A stretch of DNA of 64,000 nt, taken from Pseudomonas urmiensis (GTDB lineage Bacteria > Pseudomonadota > Gammaproteobacteria > Pseudomonadales > Pseudomonadaceae). A program made the position numbers and the translations under genes. Position 1 is the stretch's first letter. Each line of letters begins with the position of its first letter. The DNA is taken from the NCBI RefSeq assembly GCF_014268815.2, contig NZ_JABWRE020000001.1:4159001-4223000 (forward strand), written 5' to 3'. The notes beneath the pieces were generated by a model that did no database searches, was not told where the DNA came from, and was given only the letters and a program-made list of their open reading frames with translations. Below, in pieces: positions 41,393 to 53,496 of this stretch.

Positions 41393-41540
41393 TTGGCATC
41401 TCCAGATAAACGGATCCCGCAAGCGGGGTCCAATAGGCCAGGGACGAACCCTGTATTAATAAAAAGAGGTGTGACCGTGCCTACTGACAGCCATCCTCGT
41501 ATCCACCTGTGTCAGCCAAGGCTTTCGCAGCTGGTATCGG

Positions 41541-42458
41541 TCATTCCGACCGAATCAAGCGACGCGGCGCAATGCGCCCGTCTTCGCTCACTTCACCGAT
41601 ACCGATGAAGCGACCATTGTGATCTTGTACCCGGACCATGCCGAACTGCGGCGCATCCGGCGCACGTACTGCCTGGCCATGCAGCCAGTAGAACGCACTG
41701 TGCTCGGATAGATGCACCAGCGGCCAGTCCTGCAACCCGCTATCGGACGGCATCAGGAAGCGATCGAGCGCTTCATTGCCACCTTCGGCATGGGCTTGTT
41801 CGAGCGCCTCGAGGGTCACGGTCTGTGCCAACTCGAAGGGGCCAGCCTGGGTTCGACGCAGTTCGGCGACATAGGCACCACAGCCCAGCGCCTCACCGAT
41901 ATCCTCCACCAGGGTACGAATATAGGTGCCTTTGCTGCAACCAACCGACAGGCGCGCACGGGTGCCTTCGCACTCGAGCAGCTCCAAGCGGTTAATAGTA
42001 ACAGAACGCGCCTCGCGCTCCACTACCTCTCCTGCACGGGCCAATTTGTACAACGGTTGACCGTCACGCTTGAGCGCCGAGTACATCGGCGGGATCTGGC
42101 TGATCGGGCCGCGAAAACGTGGCAGCAAGGCCTCGATATCGGCGCGACCAACGGTCACCTCGCGAGTCTGCAAGACTTCGCCTTCGGCATCGGCGGTATT
42201 GGTAGTCTGCCCCAACTGCATGACCGTCTCGTAACCTTTATCGGAATCGAGCAGGTATTGGGAGAACTTGGTCGCTTCACCGAAGCACAGCGGCAACACG
42301 CCGGTGGCCAGGGGATCGAGACTGCCGGTATGGCCGGCCTTCTCGGCATTGAGCAACCAGCGGACCTTCTGCAAGGCGGCGTTGGAGGTGAACCCCAATG
42401 GCTTGTCGAGCAGGATGATGCCGCTGACGTTGCGGCGGATTCGTTTGACCTGGGCCAC
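41541..42458 (-). CDS. truB: tRNA pseudouridine(55) synthase
   Basis: Makes pseudouridine 55 in the T-loop of all tRNAs; 305 residues. The catalytic Asp lies in [18 protein letters not shown] (about 41-58). Further TruB landmarks are [21 protein letters not shown] and [12 protein letters not shown]-terminal PUA-like region follows. It begins 3 nt after the rbfA stop in the conserved infB-rbfA-truB-rpsO-pnp series. Confidence 0.97.
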   Translation of the reverse strand: MAQVKRIRRNVSGIILLDKPLGFTSNAALQKVRWLLNAEKAGHTGSLDPLATGVLPLCFGEATKFSQYLLDSDKGYETVMQLGQTTNTADAEGEVLQTREVTVGRADIEALLPRFRGPISQIPPMYSALKRDGQPLYKLARAGEVVEREARSVTINRLELLECEGTRARLSVGCSKGTYIRTLVEDIGEALGCGAYVAELRRTQAGPFELAQTVTLEALEQAHAEGGNEALDRFLMPSDSGLQDWPLVHLSEHSAFYWLHGQAVRAPDAPQFGMVRVQDHNGRFIGIGEVSEDGRIAPRRLIRSE

Positions 42459-42461
42459 CCG

Positions 42462-42863
42462 TTACTCCTTGGTGTCCGGCTCGTTGGAACCCTGATGCAG
42501 ACGGTCTTCAGCCACTGCACGCTCGATCAGTGCCGACAGGTGCACACCGCGGCTGACGCTTTCATCGAAATGGAAATGCAGTTGCGGCACGCTGCGCAGT
42601 TGCATCGAGCGCCCCAGGTGCAGGCGCAGGAAGCTGGCGGCGCTGTTCAGCGCCTTGACCGACTGCTTGATCGCGTCGGGGGCATCTTCCTGGCCCATGA
42701 CCGTGATGAACACCTTGGCATGGCCCAGGTCACGGCTGACGTCGACGGCGGTGATGGTCACCAGGCCGACGCGCGGGTCTTTGACTTCACGGCGGATCAG
42801 CTCGGCCAGCTCACGCTGCATCTGATCGCCAATGCGTTGGGTACGGCTATATTCTTTTGCCAT
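42462..42863 (-). CDS. rbfA: 30S ribosome-binding factor A
   Basis: Assembly factor for the small subunit, needed for 16S rRNA 5' maturation and cold adaptation. 133 residues with a KH-like fold. Landmarks are [20 protein letters not shown] (about 6-25), [18 protein letters not shown] and the C-terminal [17 protein letters not shown]-rich hairpin lies between infB and this gene. Confidence 0.96.
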   Translation of the reverse strand: MAKEYSRTQRIGDQMQRELAELIRREVKDPRVGLVTITAVDVSRDLGHAKVFITVMGQEDAPDAIKQSVKALNSAASFLRLHLGRSMQLRSVPQLHFHFDESVSRGVHLSALIERAVAEDRLHQGSNEPDTKE

Positions 42864-42893
42864 TCTTTGCTACCTGTAACTTAAAGCGGCAAA

Positions 42894-42924
42894 CGCCCGG
42901 CCAGGCTTGAAGCCGGACCGGGCG
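42894..42924 (-). promoter_or_regulatory. Hairpin between infB and rbfA
   Basis: CGCCCGG and CCGGGCG pair around GGCTT-C-AAGCC, giving a stable stem-loop followed only by TTTGCC. Too few T for a strong terminator; may adjust rbfA-truB levels or mark RNA processing. Confidence 0.5.
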
Positions 42925-42980
42925 CTACCTGCAGAGGCGTTGCCAACCGCCCTGGGGCGAGGCTTCTGCCAGCTCGACCC

Positions 42981-45509
42981 TTACAGGGTACGAGCCACCT
43001 GGACTTTCTCGAAGACTTCGATCTTGTCGCCGACCTTGACGTCGTTGTAGCTCTTGACGCCAATACCGCACTCCATGCCCGAGCGGACTTCGGCCGCGTC
43101 GTCCTTGAAGCGACGCAGCGATTCCAGCTCGCCTTCGAAGATCACCACGTCCTCGCGCAGTACGCGGATCGGACGGTTGCGGTGAACGGTACCCTCGATG
43201 ACCATACAGCCAGCGATGGCGCCGAACTTCGGCGAACGGAACACGTCACGCACTTCGGCGACGCCCAGGATGTTCTCGCGAACATCGCTGCCGAGCATGC
43301 CGGTCAGGGCTTTCTTGACGTCTTCGATGATGTCGTAGATCACGTTGTAGTAACGCATATCCAGACCTTCCTGCTCGACGATCTTGCGGGCACCGGCATC
43401 GGCACGCACGTTGAAGCCGAACAGCACCGCGTTGGACGCCAGGGCCAGGTTGGCGTCGCTCTCGGTGATACCACCGACGCCACCACCAATCACGCGCACC
43501 TGCACTTCGTCGTTGCCCAGGCCGCCGAGCGAGCCCTGCAGCGCTTCGAGAGAACCACGAACATCGGTCTTGAGGACGATGTTGAGGGTCTTCTTCTCTT
43601 CTTGACCCATGGTCTCGAAGATGTTTTCCAGCTTGCCAGCGTGAGCGCGGGCCAGCTTGACCTCACGGTACTTGCCTTGACGGAACAGAGCGACCTCACG
43701 GGCCTTCTTCTCGTCAGCCACTACCGACAGCTCGTCACCGGCTTCCGGCGTGCCGTCCAGGCCGAGGATCTCGACTGGAATGGCCGGACCGGCTTCTTTC
43801 ACAGGCTTGCCGTTCTCGTCGAGCATGGCGCGAACGCGGCCATAGTTCGAACCGCACAGGACCATGTCGCCCTGACGCAGCGTACCGTCCTGAACCAGGA
43901 TGGTGGCAACTGGGCCGCGGCCCTTGTCCAGGCGCGATTCGACCACGACACCACGACCAGGCGCGGTTGGGGTGGCCTTGAGCTCGAGGATCTCGGCCTG
44001 CAGCAGTACGGCTTCGAGCAGCTCGTCGACACCGGTACCCATCTTCGCCGAAACCTTGACGAATGGAGTGTCACCACCCCAGTCCTCGGAGGTCACGCCT
44101 TCGACGGACAGCTCGTTACGAATGCGATCGAGGTCGGCACCCGGCTTGTCGATCTTGTTCACTGCAACGACCAGCGGAACGCCAGCTGCCTTGGCATGCT
44201 GAACGGCTTCGCGGGTTTGCGGCATCACGCCGTCGTCCGCCGCCACCACCAGGATGACGATGTCGGTCGCCTTGGCACCACGGGCACGCATCTGGGTAAA
44301 CGCAGCGTGACCTGGGGTGTCGAGGAAGGTGACCATACCGCGGTCGGTTTCGACGTGGTAAGCACCGATGTGCTGGGTGATACCACCGGCTTCGCCAGCG
44401 GCAACCTTGGCACGACGGATGTAGTCGAGCAGCGAGGTCTTACCGTGGTCAACGTGACCCATGACGGTCACAACCGGAGCACGCGGTACGCTCTCACCTT
44501 CGAACTTCAGCGATTCGGCCAGGGAATCTTCCAGGGCAGTGTCGCTGACCAGGGTGACCTTGTGGCCGAGCTCTTCGGCGACCAGCTGGGCGGTCTCCTG
44601 ATCGAGCACCTGGTTGATGGTGACCGGAGTACCCATCTTGAACATGAACTTGACTACTTCAGCGCCCTTGACGGACATCTGGTTGGCCAGGTCGGAAACC
44701 GTGATGGTCTCGCCGATGGTCACGTCACGGATGACTGGACCGGTCGGGCTCTGGAAGCCATGCGCGTTGCGCTTTTTCAGCTTGCCCTTGCCACGGCCAC
44801 CGCGACGGAAGCCATCGCTTTCTTCTTCGGTGGTACGCGGAGCGGCACGAGGCGTCGGAGCTTTTTCTTTCTCCTTGACCTTGACCTTGATCGAGACGCG
44901 CGGCGCTTCGCCACGACCGCCACGACGATCTTCATCGCGGGTGCGGTTTTCGGTGCGACGCGCTTCTTCTTTCTTGCGCTCGGCTGCGCGGACTGCGGCT
45001 TCTTCGCTCACAGGCTCCTGGGCCGCAGCTGGGGCAGCAGCCACCGGGGCAGCGGCAGGCGCGGCCTCAGGCTTGCTGGCAACAGCGGCTTGTGGCGCTT
45101 CGCGACGGGATTGCTCCTCGGCGCGCTGACGCGCTTCGGCGTTAGCCTTGTCGCGTGCAGCGTTTTCAGCGGCGCGGCGCTCTTCCAGCTCGCGGTTCTG
45201 CTCAGCCTGGATCTCTTCCGGGCTGCGCTGAACGAAAACTTTCTTCTTGCGTACTTCTACGCTGATGCTCTTGCTACCGGCGACACGCAGGGTGCTGGTG
45301 GTTTTGCGCTGCAAGGTGATCTTGCGCGGCTCTTCCACTTTTGCCTTGTGGCTGCTCTTCAGATGAGCCAGCAAAGCCTGCTTCTCATTGTCGGTCACTA
45401 CCTGACCGGCGTCGGTGTGCGGCAGACCTGCCTCACGCATCTGCTGCAGCAGGCGCTCAACCGGTGCAGCGACCTCTTGGGCCAATTCTTTCACCGTGAC
45501 TTGCGTCAT
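42981..45509 (-). CDS. infB: Translation initiation factor IF-2
   Basis: GTPase that places initiator fMet-tRNA on the ribosome; 842 residues. N-terminal IF2_N modules ([20 protein letters not shown]) precede a charged, Ala/Glu/Arg-rich linker (about 90-255). The G domain has G1 GHVDHGKTS (about 352), G3 DTPGHAAF and G4 NKIDKPGA. C-terminal beta-barrel domains bind fMet-tRNA. As in E. coli, internal starts may yield shorter isoforms. It follows nusA in one transcription unit. Confidence 0.97.
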   Translation of the reverse strand: MTQVTVKELAQEVAAPVERLLQQMREAGLPHTDAGQVVTDNEKQALLAHLKSSHKAKVEEPRKITLQRKTTSTLRVAGSKSISVEVRKKKVFVQRSPEEIQAEQNRELEERRAAENAARDKANAEARQRAEEQSRREAPQAAVASKPEAAPAAAPVAAAPAAAQEPVSEEAAVRAAERKKEEARRTENRTRDEDRRGGRGEAPRVSIKVKVKEKEKAPTPRAAPRTTEEESDGFRRGGRGKGKLKKRNAHGFQSPTGPVIRDVTIGETITVSDLANQMSVKGAEVVKFMFKMGTPVTINQVLDQETAQLVAEELGHKVTLVSDTALEDSLAESLKFEGESVPRAPVVTVMGHVDHGKTSLLDYIRRAKVAAGEAGGITQHIGAYHVETDRGMVTFLDTPGHAAFTQMRARGAKATDIVILVVAADDGVMPQTREAVQHAKAAGVPLVVAVNKIDKPGADLDRIRNELSVEGVTSEDWGGDTPFVKVSAKMGTGVDELLEAVLLQAEILELKATPTAPGRGVVVESRLDKGRGPVATILVQDGTLRQGDMVLCGSNYGRVRAMLDENGKPVKEAGPAIPVEILGLDGTPEAGDELSVVADEKKAREVALFRQGKYREVKLARAHAGKLENIFETMGQEEKKTLNIVLKTDVRGSLEALQGSLGGLGNDEVQVRVIGGGVGGITESDANLALASNAVLFGFNVRADAGARKIVEQEGLDMRYYNVIYDIIEDVKKALTGMLGSDVRENILGVAEVRDVFRSPKFGAIAGCMVIEGTVHRNRPIRVLREDVVIFEGELESLRRFKDDAAEVRSGMECGIGVKSYNDVKVGDKIEVFEKVQVARTL

Positions 45510-45536
45510 GCACTTCTCTCCTCAGGCCGCGCCTAA

Positions 45537-47018
45537 TTACTCGAACCAGTGGGCTCGGGCGGCCATGATCAACTTGCCGGCACGCTCTTCGTCGATGCCG
45601 TCGATGTCGAGCAGGTCGTCAATCGACTGCTCGGCCAGGTCTTCGCGGGTAACCACGCCGCGCACCGCCAGTTCGGCCGCCAGGTCCTTGTCCATACCCT
45701 CAAGCGAGAGCAGGTCTTCGGCCGGATGGGCGTCTGCCAGTTTTTCCTCGGTAGCGATGGCTTTGGTCAACAGGCGGTCCTTGGCACGAGCGCGCAGCTC
45801 GTTGACGATATCCTCGTCGAAGCCATCGATGTTGAGCATTTCTTCCAACGGTACGTAGGCAATTTCTTCCAGGCTGGTGAAGCCTTCGTCGACCAGCACC
45901 TGGGCGAGCTCTTCGTCGACTTCCAGCTCGTCGATGAAGTTGCGCAGGATGTCGCCAGTCTCGGCTTGCTGCTTGGCCTGGATGTCCTTCTCGGTCATCA
46001 CGTTCAGGGTCCAGCCGGTGAGCTGGCTTGCCAGGCGAACGTTCTGACCACCACGACCGATGGCCTGGGCCAGGTTGTCCTCGGCCACGGCGATATCCAT
46101 GGCGTGGGCATCCTCATCAACGATGATCGCCGCGACTTCAGCCGGCGACATGGCGTTGATGACAAATTGCGCGGGGTTCTCGTCCCACAGGACGATATCC
46201 ACACGCTCACCGCCCAACTCGCCGGACACCGCCTGAACACGCGAACCACGCATGCCGATGCAGGCGCCTTGCGGGTCGATGCGTTTGTCCTTGGAGCGAA
46301 CGGCGATCTTGGCGCGCGAACCCGGATCACGGGAAGCGGCCATGACCTCGATGAGGCCTTCGGCGATTTCCGGCACTTCGATGCGGAACAGTTCGATCAG
46401 CATCTGCGGCGCGGTACGCGACAGGATCAGCTGCGGACCGCGGTTCTCAGTGCGGATTTCCTTGAGCAGCGCACGCAGGCGCACGCCAACCCGGAAAGTC
46501 TCGCGTGGAATGATGTCTTCGCGAGCCAGCAACGCCTCGGCGTTGTTGCCCAGGTCGACGATGACGTTGTCGCGGGTGACCTTCTTCACGGTGCCGGAGA
46601 TGATCTCGCCAACACGTTCGCGGTAAGCGTCGACCACTTGCGCACGCTCGGCCTCGCGGACCTTCTGCACGATGACCTGCTTAGCGGTCTGAGCGGCGAT
46701 GCGACCGAATTCGATAGACTCGATCTTCTCTTCGATCACGTCACCGACCTTGGCTTCAGGGTGGGTCTCGTGAATCTTGTCCAACCAGGTCTCGATCGCC
46801 GGATCATCAAGATCGGCTTCGTCGACCACGGTCCAGCGACGGAAGGTCTCGTAGCTACCGGTGTGGCGGTTGATTTCCACACGCAGGTCGACTTCGTCCT
46901 CAAAACGTTTTTTGGTTGCAGTGGCCAGAGCCACTTCCAGCGCCTCGAAAATGACGCCGGGCGGTACACCCTTTTCGTTGGATACCGATTCAACAACCAG
47001 CAGTACTTCTTTGCTCAT
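45537..47018 (-). CDS. nusA: Transcription termination/antitermination protein NusA
   Basis: RNA polymerase-binding factor that controls pausing, termination and antitermination; 493 residues from ATG 47018 ([10 protein letters not shown]). The N-terminal polymerase-binding domain is followed by S1 ([20 protein letters not shown], about 135-154) and two KH domains ([19 protein letters not shown] and [17 protein letters not shown]). Two acidic C-terminal AR repeats ([18 protein letters not shown]) are the gamma-proteobacterial type. The start is 59 nt after rimP. Confidence 0.97.
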   Translation of the reverse strand: MSKEVLLVVESVSNEKGVPPGVIFEALEVALATATKKRFEDEVDLRVEINRHTGSYETFRRWTVVDEADLDDPAIETWLDKIHETHPEAKVGDVIEEKIESIEFGRIAAQTAKQVIVQKVREAERAQVVDAYRERVGEIISGTVKKVTRDNVIVDLGNNAEALLAREDIIPRETFRVGVRLRALLKEIRTENRGPQLILSRTAPQMLIELFRIEVPEIAEGLIEVMAASRDPGSRAKIAVRSKDKRIDPQGACIGMRGSRVQAVSGELGGERVDIVLWDENPAQFVINAMSPAEVAAIIVDEDAHAMDIAVAEDNLAQAIGRGGQNVRLASQLTGWTLNVMTEKDIQAKQQAETGDILRNFIDELEVDEELAQVLVDEGFTSLEEIAYVPLEEMLNIDGFDEDIVNELRARAKDRLLTKAIATEEKLADAHPAEDLLSLEGMDKDLAAELAVRGVVTREDLAEQSIDDLLDIDGIDEERAGKLIMAARAHWFE

Positions 47019-47077
47019 CGTACGCCTCGCCTTGCGCAAGCCATTGGGCCCGGATAGTCCGCCGGGTCCGGCACGTC

Positions 47078-47536
47078 TCAGTCAAAACTGGGAATAATAT
47101 TGGCCTTGTCGATCGAGTCGATCGGCAACAGGAACTCTTGATCGTCTACCTGGACGACCACATCCTGCTCCTCCACGCCGCGGAGAAGGCCCTGGAAGTT
47201 ACGACGACCCTCGAAGGGTGAACGCAGCTTGATCTTCACTTGCTCGCCGGCATGCGAGGCAAACTGTTCAAGCGTGAACAGCGGGCGATCCATGCCAGGA
47301 GAGGACACTTCAAGGGTGTATTCGGAAGTAATCGGATCTTCCACATCGAGGATCGCGCTGGCCTGTCGGCTGACTGCTTCGCAGTCGTCCACCAGGATTC
47401 CGCCTTCCTTGTCGATGTAGATACGCAGCACCGAATGCTTGCCCTGGGAGATGAACTCGATCCCCCAGCACTGATAGCCCAGACCCTCGACAACCGGGGC
47501 CAACAAGGCCTGCAACTGTTCTAGCTTGCTCGACAC
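47078..47536 (-). CDS. rimP: Ribosome maturation factor RimP
   Basis: Aids 30S assembly; 152 residues when started at GTG 47536 (MSSKLEQLQ), which has GAGGGGG upstream. An ATG at 47587 would add 17 non-conserved residues. Landmarks are [20 protein letters not shown] (about 20-39), the family core [19 protein letters not shown] and [10 protein letters not shown]. First protein gene of the rimP-nusA-infB-rbfA-truB-rpsO-pnp block. Confidence 0.95.
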   Translation of the reverse strand: MSSKLEQLQALLAPVVEGLGYQCWGIEFISQGKHSVLRIYIDKEGGILVDDCEAVSRQASAILDVEDPITSEYTLEVSSPGMDRPLFTLEQFASHAGEQVKIKLRSPFEGRRNFQGLLRGVEEQDVVVQVDDQEFLLPIDSIDKANIIPSFD

Positions 47537-47633
47537 CTGAACCCCCTCGTGCATGCTGTGCAAATAAAAAATGGGCAAAGCGCCCATCCCTGAAAGCGCC
47601 GTTGGACAACGACGCCTAAAACTGTTCGGCTAG

Positions 47634-47657
47634 CAAAAAGCCCCTGAAAAGGGGCTC
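47634..47657 (-). terminator. Intrinsic terminator after tRNA-fMet
   Basis: AGCCCC-TTTTCA-GGGGCT followed by TTTTTGC on the minus strand. It separates the tRNA from rimP, though some readthrough may feed the operon. Confidence 0.85.
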
Positions 47658-47666
47658 CGCTGAAGC

Positions 47667-47743
<77 letters not shown>

Positions 47744-47759
47744 ACAAAGCTGGGGCGAA

Positions 47760-47789
47760 AGTATAAGACTGAACCCGCTACTGGGTCAA
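47760..47789 (-). promoter_or_regulatory. Promoter of tRNA-fMet
   Basis: TTGACC (47784-47789), an 18-bp spacer and TATACT (47760-47765) on the minus strand, placed about 17 nt before the tRNA 5' end. A GC-rich discriminator (CGCCCC) follows, as in stringently controlled stable RNA promoters. Confidence 0.8.
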
Positions 47790-47805
47790 TCCGACCTCCA
47801 CCTAC

Positions 47806-47830
47806 AAGAAAGCCCGCTAAAGCGGGCTCT
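47806..47830 (-). terminator. Intrinsic terminator after tRNA-Leu
   Basis: AGAGCCCGCTTTAGCGGGCTTT on the minus strand, stem GC-rich with TTTCTTG tail; 12 nt past the tRNA-Leu 3' end. Confidence 0.83.
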
Positions 47831-47841
47831 CTTGCTTCAAT

Positions 47842-47927
47842 TGGTACCGAGAAGGGGACTCGAACCCCTACACCCTATGGGCACAACCACCTCAAGGTTG
47901 CGTGTCTACCAATTCCACCACCTCGGC
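47842..47927 (-). tRNA. tRNA-Leu (GAG)
   Basis: An 86-nt class II tRNA with a long variable arm and encoded CCA. It starts GCCGAGGTGGTGGAATTGG, has anticodon GAG in the loop CTTGAGG, T-loop GGTTCGAGTCC and an acceptor end of CTCGGTACCA. It lies directly downstream of secG, the usual arrangement in gamma-proteobacteria. Confidence 0.96.
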
Positions 47928-47948
47928 AATACTACTTCTTGAAACCCG

Positions 47949-48341
47949 TTACTTCTGCTCTTGGCTCGGAGGAGGTACATCACCAGTGTTGGTGGCTTCG
48001 CTCTTCTGCTCCTGGAGCACCGGTACATCATCATTTACTGCCGGCTTCTGCTCTTTAACTTCCAAAACTGCTGGATCTGGCAGACCTGCTTGAGTCAGCT
48101 GGTGAGCTTGCTCTTTCGCGAAGTATCCTAACCCAAGTGCAGTTAAAAAGAAAGTGGCAGCGAGTATAGCAGTAAATTTACTCAGGAAGGTAGCAGAACC
48201 TTGGCTTCCGAACACAGTATTAGAAGCACCTGCGCCGAAAGATGCACCTGCTTCCGCACCTTTACCCTGTTGCAGCAATACCAGCACTACCAGTGCCAGT
48301 GCAGCCAACAGATGAAAAACAACTACGACTGTTTCCATCAT
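47949..48341 (-). CDS. secG: Preprotein translocase subunit SecG
   Basis: Small inner-membrane component of the SecYEG channel; 130 residues. Two membrane helices: [20 protein letters not shown] (about 4-23) and [16 protein letters not shown] (about 58-73), with the conserved [20 protein letters not shown] loop between. A long hydrophilic Pro/Glu/Gln-rich tail follows. Start ATG 48341, 4 nt after tpiA; adjacent ATG 48338 is equally possible. Confidence 0.94.
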   Translation of the reverse strand: MMETVVVVFHLLAALALVVLVLLQQGKGAEAGASFGAGASNTVFGSQGSATFLSKFTAILAATFFLTALGLGYFAKEQAHQLTQAGLPDPAVLEVKEQKPAVNDDVPVLQEQKSEATNTGDVPPPSQEQK

Positions 48342-48345
48342 TTGT

Positions 48346-49101
48346 TCAGTTTCCTGCGGCGCGACAAATTGCACCGAATTCGTCTGCGTTCAGGGACGCT
48401 CCACCAATGAGCCCCCCATCGATATCCGGCATGCCGAACAGTTCGGCCGCATTGGCCGCCTTCACGCTGCCGCCGTAGAGAAGCTGCACATTCTCGGCAA
48501 CTTCGGCGTTCTCTGCCGCCAACTGCTTACGGATGGCAGCATGCACATCCTGAGCCTGTTGAGGCGAGGCCGTCAAACCCGTACCAATGGCCCATACAGG
48601 CTCATAGGCGATTACAGCATTGGCAAAAGCCTTAACACCGAACTCATCGATGATACTGCTTAGTTGACGCCCTACAACTTCGAGCGTCTTGCCTGCCTCA
48701 CGCTCTTCGAGGGTTTCCCCTACGCAAAGCACTGGCGTTAAACCACTTGCCTGAGCGGCTGCAAACTTGCGGTTGAGCACTTCATCGCTTTCACCAATGA
48801 TTTGGCGACGCTCAGAGTGCCCGACCAGCACCAACTTGCAACCCACTTCAGCTAACTGACTCGGTGCAACTTCGCCGGTCAGCGCGCCCTGTTCGGACTG
48901 TACAGCAGAATTCTGTGCCCCAACGATAATTCCTTTACCAGCCAACCCATCAATCACGTGACTGATGAACAAGGCGGGAGGAAAAACCGCAACTTCTACA
49001 CCGCTCGGCAGGGACAGATTGCTCAAGCCCTGGGTCAGCTCAGCGACGCTGGCGCGGGTACCGTGCATCTTCCAGTTACCAGCTACCATGGGGCGACGCA
49101 T
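48346..49101 (-). CDS. tpiA: Triosephosphate isomerase
   Basis: Interconverts dihydroxyacetone phosphate and glyceraldehyde-3-phosphate; 251 residues. Landmarks are NWKMHG (catalytic Lys, residues 8-13), GHSERRQ (catalytic His, about 94-100), the active-site Glu and flexible loop in [11 protein letters not shown] (about 165-175), and [11 protein letters not shown]. It sits between glmM and secG on one strand. Confidence 0.97.
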   Translation of the reverse strand: MRRPMVAGNWKMHGTRASVAELTQGLSNLSLPSGVEVAVFPPALFISHVIDGLAGKGIIVGAQNSAVQSEQGALTGEVAPSQLAEVGCKLVLVGHSERRQIIGESDEVLNRKFAAAQASGLTPVLCVGETLEEREAGKTLEVVGRQLSSIIDEFGVKAFANAVIAYEPVWAIGTGLTASPQQAQDVHAAIRKQLAAENAEVAENVQLLYGGSVKAANAAELFGMPDIDGGLIGGASLNADEFGAICRAAGN

Positions 49102-49167
49102 GCTTTACCTCGTCGGTCAAAGTGGGCGCAGATCTTACCCAACCCGAACTGCGCTGGCAAGGGTCTT

Positions 49168-50508
49168 TCACGCACAAACTTCGGCAACCAGCTTAGCCAA
49201 GGCTTCGGCATGGCCACGGACCTGATGTTCATCATCGCCTTCGACCATCACCCGCACCAGCGGCTCGGTGCCGGACTTGCGCAGCAGCACCCGGCCGCGA
49301 CCGGCCATCGCCTCGGTAGCCTTGGCACTGGCTTCTTTCACCGCAGGGTTTTCCAACGGATCGTCGGCACCGGCACCATAGCGCACATTGATCAGCACCT
49401 GAGGGCACTTGCGCACCGCCTGACGCGCCTGGGCGAGGTTCTCGCCACGACGCTTGAGCGCCATCAGCACCTGCAGCGCGGCAATGATCGCATCACCGGT
49501 GCTGGTGTGGTTACAGCACACCACGTGCCCGGAGTTTTCCCCACCGAGGATCCACTCACGCTCGATCAGCTCGGCCATCACGTAGCGGTCGCCAACCTTG
49601 GCGCGCACGAAGGGGATATCAAGCTCCTTGAAGGCCAGTTCCAGGCCCAAGTTGCTCATCAGGGTACCCACCACCCCACCCTGCAGCTTGTCGCGTTCCT
49701 GCAGGTCCCTGGCGATGATGAACAGCAGTTCGTCGCCGTCGACGATAGCGCCGGTATGGTCAACCATCAGCACCCGATCGCCATCACCATCGAAGGCGAT
49801 GCCCAAATCGGCATGACCGACCAACACCGCAGCCTGCAGCGACTCGATATGGGTCGAGCCACAGTTCAGGTTGATGTTCAGGCCATCGGGCTGTGCGTGC
49901 AGCACCGTGACATCGGCGCCCAACTCGCGGAACACGCTTGGCGCGACTTTGTAGGTAGCACCGTGAGCACAATCGATCACCAGCTTCAGACCTTCGAAGC
50001 TGGTGCTGCTCGGGACGCTGCTCTTGCAGAACTCGATGTAGCGACCCGCGGCATCGTTGATCCGGGAAACTTTGCCCAGCTTGCTCGATTCGACCACATT
50101 CATCGGCTGGTCGAGGAGCTCCTCGATCATCATCTCGACTTCGTCGGGCAACTTGGTGCCCTGACCGGAGAAGAACTTGATACCGTTGTCATCATGAGGA
50201 TTGTGCGAAGCACTGATAACGATCCCCGCCTCGGCGTGGAAGGTGCGAGTCAGGTAGGCGATCGCCGGAGTTGGCATCGGCCCGAGCAACATCACATCGG
50301 CACCGGCCGCGGACAAACCGGCCTCCAGCGCAGATTCGAACATGTAGCCAGAAATCCGCGTGTCCTTGCCCACCAACACCCGGCAAGCACCCTGCTTGCG
50401 GAAGGCCATGCCTGCCGCCCAGCCCAGCTTGAGCATGAAGTCCGGAGTAATCGGATATTCGCCAACGCGGCCACGGATACCATCGGTACCAAAGTATTTT
50501 CTGCTCAT
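49168..50508 (-). CDS. glmM: Phosphoglucosamine mutase
   Basis: Converts glucosamine-6-phosphate to glucosamine-1-phosphate for UDP-GlcNAc, feeding peptidoglycan and lipopolysaccharide. 446 residues. The phosphoserine loop is [15 protein letters not shown] (about 95-109), the metal loop FDGDGDRVL (about 240-248), and the sugar and phosphate loops are GGENSGHVV and [12 protein letters not shown] near the C-terminus. It lies 16 nt after folP, the usual folP-glmM pairing. Confidence 0.97.
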   Translation of the reverse strand: MSRKYFGTDGIRGRVGEYPITPDFMLKLGWAAGMAFRKQGACRVLVGKDTRISGYMFESALEAGLSAAGADVMLLGPMPTPAIAYLTRTFHAEAGIVISASHNPHDDNGIKFFSGQGTKLPDEVEMMIEELLDQPMNVVESSKLGKVSRINDAAGRYIEFCKSSVPSSTSFEGLKLVIDCAHGATYKVAPSVFRELGADVTVLHAQPDGLNINLNCGSTHIESLQAAVLVGHADLGIAFDGDGDRVLMVDHTGAIVDGDELLFIIARDLQERDKLQGGVVGTLMSNLGLELAFKELDIPFVRAKVGDRYVMAELIEREWILGGENSGHVVCCNHTSTGDAIIAALQVLMALKRRGENLAQARQAVRKCPQVLINVRYGAGADDPLENPAVKEASAKATEAMAGRGRVLLRKSGTEPLVRVMVEGDDEHQVRGHAEALAKLVAEVCA

Positions 50509-50524
50509 AGGAACTCCAGTGTTC

Positions 50525-51376
50525 TTATTCGGCGTTCTGCACGGCGGCGATCATGCGCACCACATCGACTGTCTCAGCCACATCGTGCACACGCAGGATG
50601 CTTGCACCCTTGGTCATGGCCAGGGCTGCCAGGGCCAAGCTGCCATACAACCGCTCACCGACCGGACGATCCAGGGTCAGGCCGATCATGCTCTTGCGCG
50701 ATACGCCCACCAACAGCGGGCGACCGAGGCGATAGAGCGCCTCCATGTGCTTGAACAGACTCAGGTTGTGCTCGAGGGTCTTGGCAAAACCAAAGCCCGG
50801 GTCGAGGACGATCTGCTCGGCGCTGATTCCGGCCGCCACGCAGGCCGCCATACGCTGTTCAAGATAGCGCGTCACGTCGACGGTGACATCGTCGTAGTGG
50901 GGGTTGTCCTGCATGTTATCCGGGTCACCGCGCATGTGCATCAAGCACACCGGCAAGCCGGTCGCCGCGGCGGCGTCCAACGCACCATCGCGCTCCAGCG
51001 CGCGCACGTCGTTGATCAGGCCAGCGCCCAGACGGGCCGACTCGCGCATCACTGCTGGGGTAGAGGTATCGACCGAGATAACCACATCCAGGCGACTGTT
51101 GATCGCCTCGACCATCGGCGCCACGCGCTCGAGCTCCTCGGTGACAGACACTGCCCGGGCACCTGGACGAGTGGACTCGCCGCCGATGTCGATCAAGGTG
51201 GCACCTGCCGCGACCATGGCTTCGGCATGGCGCAGGGCTTCATCGCGCTGGCTGAAACGGCCACCGTCGGAGAAGGAATCAGGGGTGATATTGAGAATAC
51301 CCATGACATGGGTACGGGACAAATCAAGAACCCGGTTGCCGCAAGGCAACCGGGTCGGGTACAGCTGTGAGGTCAT
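50525..51376 (-). CDS. folP: Dihydropteroate synthase
   Basis: Joins p-aminobenzoate to hydroxymethyldihydropterin pyrophosphate; the sulfonamide target. 283 residues in a TIM-barrel. Landmarks are [16 protein letters not shown] (about 25-40), [11 protein letters not shown] (about 63-73) and the C-terminal SRKSMIG and [10 protein letters not shown]. It starts 8 nt after ftsH, a conserved ftsH-folP-glmM order. The preceding enzyme folK is at 26.6 kb. Confidence 0.97.
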   Translation of the reverse strand: MTSQLYPTRLPCGNRVLDLSRTHVMGILNITPDSFSDGGRFSQRDEALRHAEAMVAAGATLIDIGGESTRPGARAVSVTEELERVAPMVEAINSRLDVVISVDTSTPAVMRESARLGAGLINDVRALERDGALDAAAATGLPVCLMHMRGDPDNMQDNPHYDDVTVDVTRYLEQRMAACVAAGISAEQIVLDPGFGFAKTLEHNLSLFKHMEALYRLGRPLLVGVSRKSMIGLTLDRPVGERLYGSLALAALAMTKGASILRVHDVAETVDVVRMIAAVQNAE

Positions 51377-51384
51377 GATAACCC

Positions 51385-53301
51385 TTAGTGTTGAGCCGCA
51401 GGACCGCCGATCGGCGACTCCGGTCGATCACCCTGGGAAGCCTGGTTGCCGGAGGTGCCGGCATCGTTATCCCAGTCACGAGGCTCGCGTGGTGTACGAC
51501 CGGCCATGATGTCGTCGATCTGGTCGGCATCGATGGTTTCGTACTTCATCAGGGCTTCGGCCATTGCGTCAAGCTTGTCGCGGTTCTCGGTAAGAATCTG
51601 CTTGGCCGTGGCATAGCACTGGTCGATGATGCTGCGCACCTCGGAGTCGATCAGCTTGGCGGTTTCGCCCGACACGCTGGCGTGCTGGGAACCTGCACTG
51701 CGACCCAGGAACACCTCGCCTTCTTCCTCGGCATACATCAGCGGGCCCAACTTCTCGGACAGGCCCCACTTGGTGACCATGTTCCGCGCAATCTGGCTGG
51801 CACGCATGATGTCGTTGGAGGCACCAGTGGTGACGCCATCGAAGCCCAGGGTCATTTCTTCGGCGATACGGCCGCCGTACAGCGAGCAGATCTGGCTGAT
51901 CAGCGCACGCTTGGACAGGCTGTAACGGTCTTCCTCAGGCAGGAACATGGTCACACCCAGCGCACGGCCGCGCGGAATGATCGAGACCTTGTAGACCGGG
52001 TCATGCTCAGGCACGACACGACCAACGATGGCGTGACCTGCTTCGTGGTAAGCGGTGTTCTGCTTTTCCTTCTCGGACATGACCATGGATTTGCGCTCGG
52101 CGCCCATCATGATCTTGTCTTTGGCCAGCTCGAACTCCTTCATTTCAACTACCCGCTTGCTCGAACGAGCAGCGAACAGCGACGCTTCGTTGACCAGGTT
52201 GGCCAGGTCGGCACCGGAGAAGCCCGGAGTACCACGTGCAATAACGGCAGGGTTGACGTTCTCGCCAATCGGCACCTTGCGCATATGCACTTTGAGGATC
52301 TGCTCGCGACCACGGATATCCGGCAGCCCTACCACCACCTGGCGGTCAAAGCGACCAGGACGCAGCAGCGCCGGGTCGAGCACGTCTGGACGGTTGGTGG
52401 CAGCGATAACGATGATGCCATCGTTCATCTCGAAGCCGTCCATCTCGACCAGCAATTGGTTGAGGGTCTGCTCGCGCTCGTCGTGACCGCCGCCCATGCC
52501 GGCGCCACGGTGGCGACCGACGGCGTCGATTTCATCGATGAAGATGATGCACGGCGCGTGCTTCTTGGCCTGCTCGAACATGTCACGAACGCGGCTTGCG
52601 CCAACACCCACGAACATTTCGACGAAGTCGGAACCGGAAATAGTGAAGAACGGCACCTTCGCTTCACCGGCGATGGCCTTGGCCAGCAGGGTCTTACCGG
52701 TACCTGGCGGGCCAACCATCAGCACGCCGCGTGGAATACGACCGCCCAAACGCTGGAATTTGCCCGGATCGCGCAGGAACTCGACCAGTTCGCCAACTTC
52801 TTCCTTGGCCTCGTCGCAACCGGCGACGTCAGCCAAGGTAGTCTTGACCTGGTCTTCGGAAAGCAGGCGCGCCTTGCTCTTGCCGAAGCTCATCGGCCCG
52901 CCCTTGCCGCCCGCACCGCCCTGCATCTGGCGCATGAAGAACATGAACACCGCGATGATCACCAGGATCGGGAAGCTGGCTACCAGCAGTTGGGTCCAGA
53001 TGCTTTGCTGTTCAGGCTGCTTACCTTCGACAACAACATTGTTGTTGACCAGGTCGCCAATCAGGCCGTTGTCGGCGATGGCCGGACGTACGGTCTTGAA
53101 GTTGTCGCCATCGGTGCGCTTGCCGGTAATGACGGCACCGTCGACCGTGACTCGCTCGACCTTACCGTCTTTGACCTGCTGGATGAAGTCAGAGTAGTTG
53201 AGGGTTTGCGGCTCGTTCGGGCTGGAGAAGTTGTTCATCACCGTCACCAGGACGGCCGCGATGATCAACCACAGGATCAGATTCTTTGCCATGTCGTTCA
53301 A
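51385..53301 (-). CDS. ftsH: ATP-dependent zinc metalloprotease FtsH
   Basis: Membrane AAA+ protease for quality control and regulatory proteolysis. 638 residues. Two membrane helices ([15 protein letters not shown], about 8-22, and [19 protein letters not shown]) flank a periplasmic domain. Landmarks are Walker A GPPGTGKT (about 199), Walker [12 protein letters not shown] and the second region of homology [19 protein letters not shown]. The zinc site is HEAGH (about 421-425). TTG 53301 has GAGGG at normal distance; ATG 53292 is a possible shorter start. Confidence 0.96.
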   Translation of the reverse strand: MNDMAKNLILWLIIAAVLVTVMNNFSSPNEPQTLNYSDFIQQVKDGKVERVTVDGAVITGKRTDGDNFKTVRPAIADNGLIGDLVNNNVVVEGKQPEQQSIWTQLLVASFPILVIIAVFMFFMRQMQGGAGGKGGPMSFGKSKARLLSEDQVKTTLADVAGCDEAKEEVGELVEFLRDPGKFQRLGGRIPRGVLMVGPPGTGKTLLAKAIAGEAKVPFFTISGSDFVEMFVGVGASRVRDMFEQAKKHAPCIIFIDEIDAVGRHRGAGMGGGHDEREQTLNQLLVEMDGFEMNDGIIVIAATNRPDVLDPALLRPGRFDRQVVVGLPDIRGREQILKVHMRKVPIGENVNPAVIARGTPGFSGADLANLVNEASLFAARSSKRVVEMKEFELAKDKIMMGAERKSMVMSEKEKQNTAYHEAGHAIVGRVVPEHDPVYKVSIIPRGRALGVTMFLPEEDRYSLSKRALISQICSLYGGRIAEEMTLGFDGVTTGASNDIMRASQIARNMVTKWGLSEKLGPLMYAEEEGEVFLGRSAGSQHASVSGETAKLIDSEVRSIIDQCYATAKQILTENRDKLDAMAEALMKYETIDADQIDDIMAGRTPREPRDWDNDAGTSGNQASQGDRPESPIGGPAAQH

Positions 53302-53496
53302 TTAGCTACCCTCTGAGGTCGGCGCACGACGCAGCCGTGCCTCGCATGATATTCACCGCCCTAACTTACTACATTACCCACGCATCCGCAGGTGCCGTCT
53401 GTAACCCTTTGTGAAACCTAGACTACACGAAGTTCGGACAATCCTGACGCGGCGGCTGATTGGAATTAACTATCACCCACCACGCCAAGTGCCATT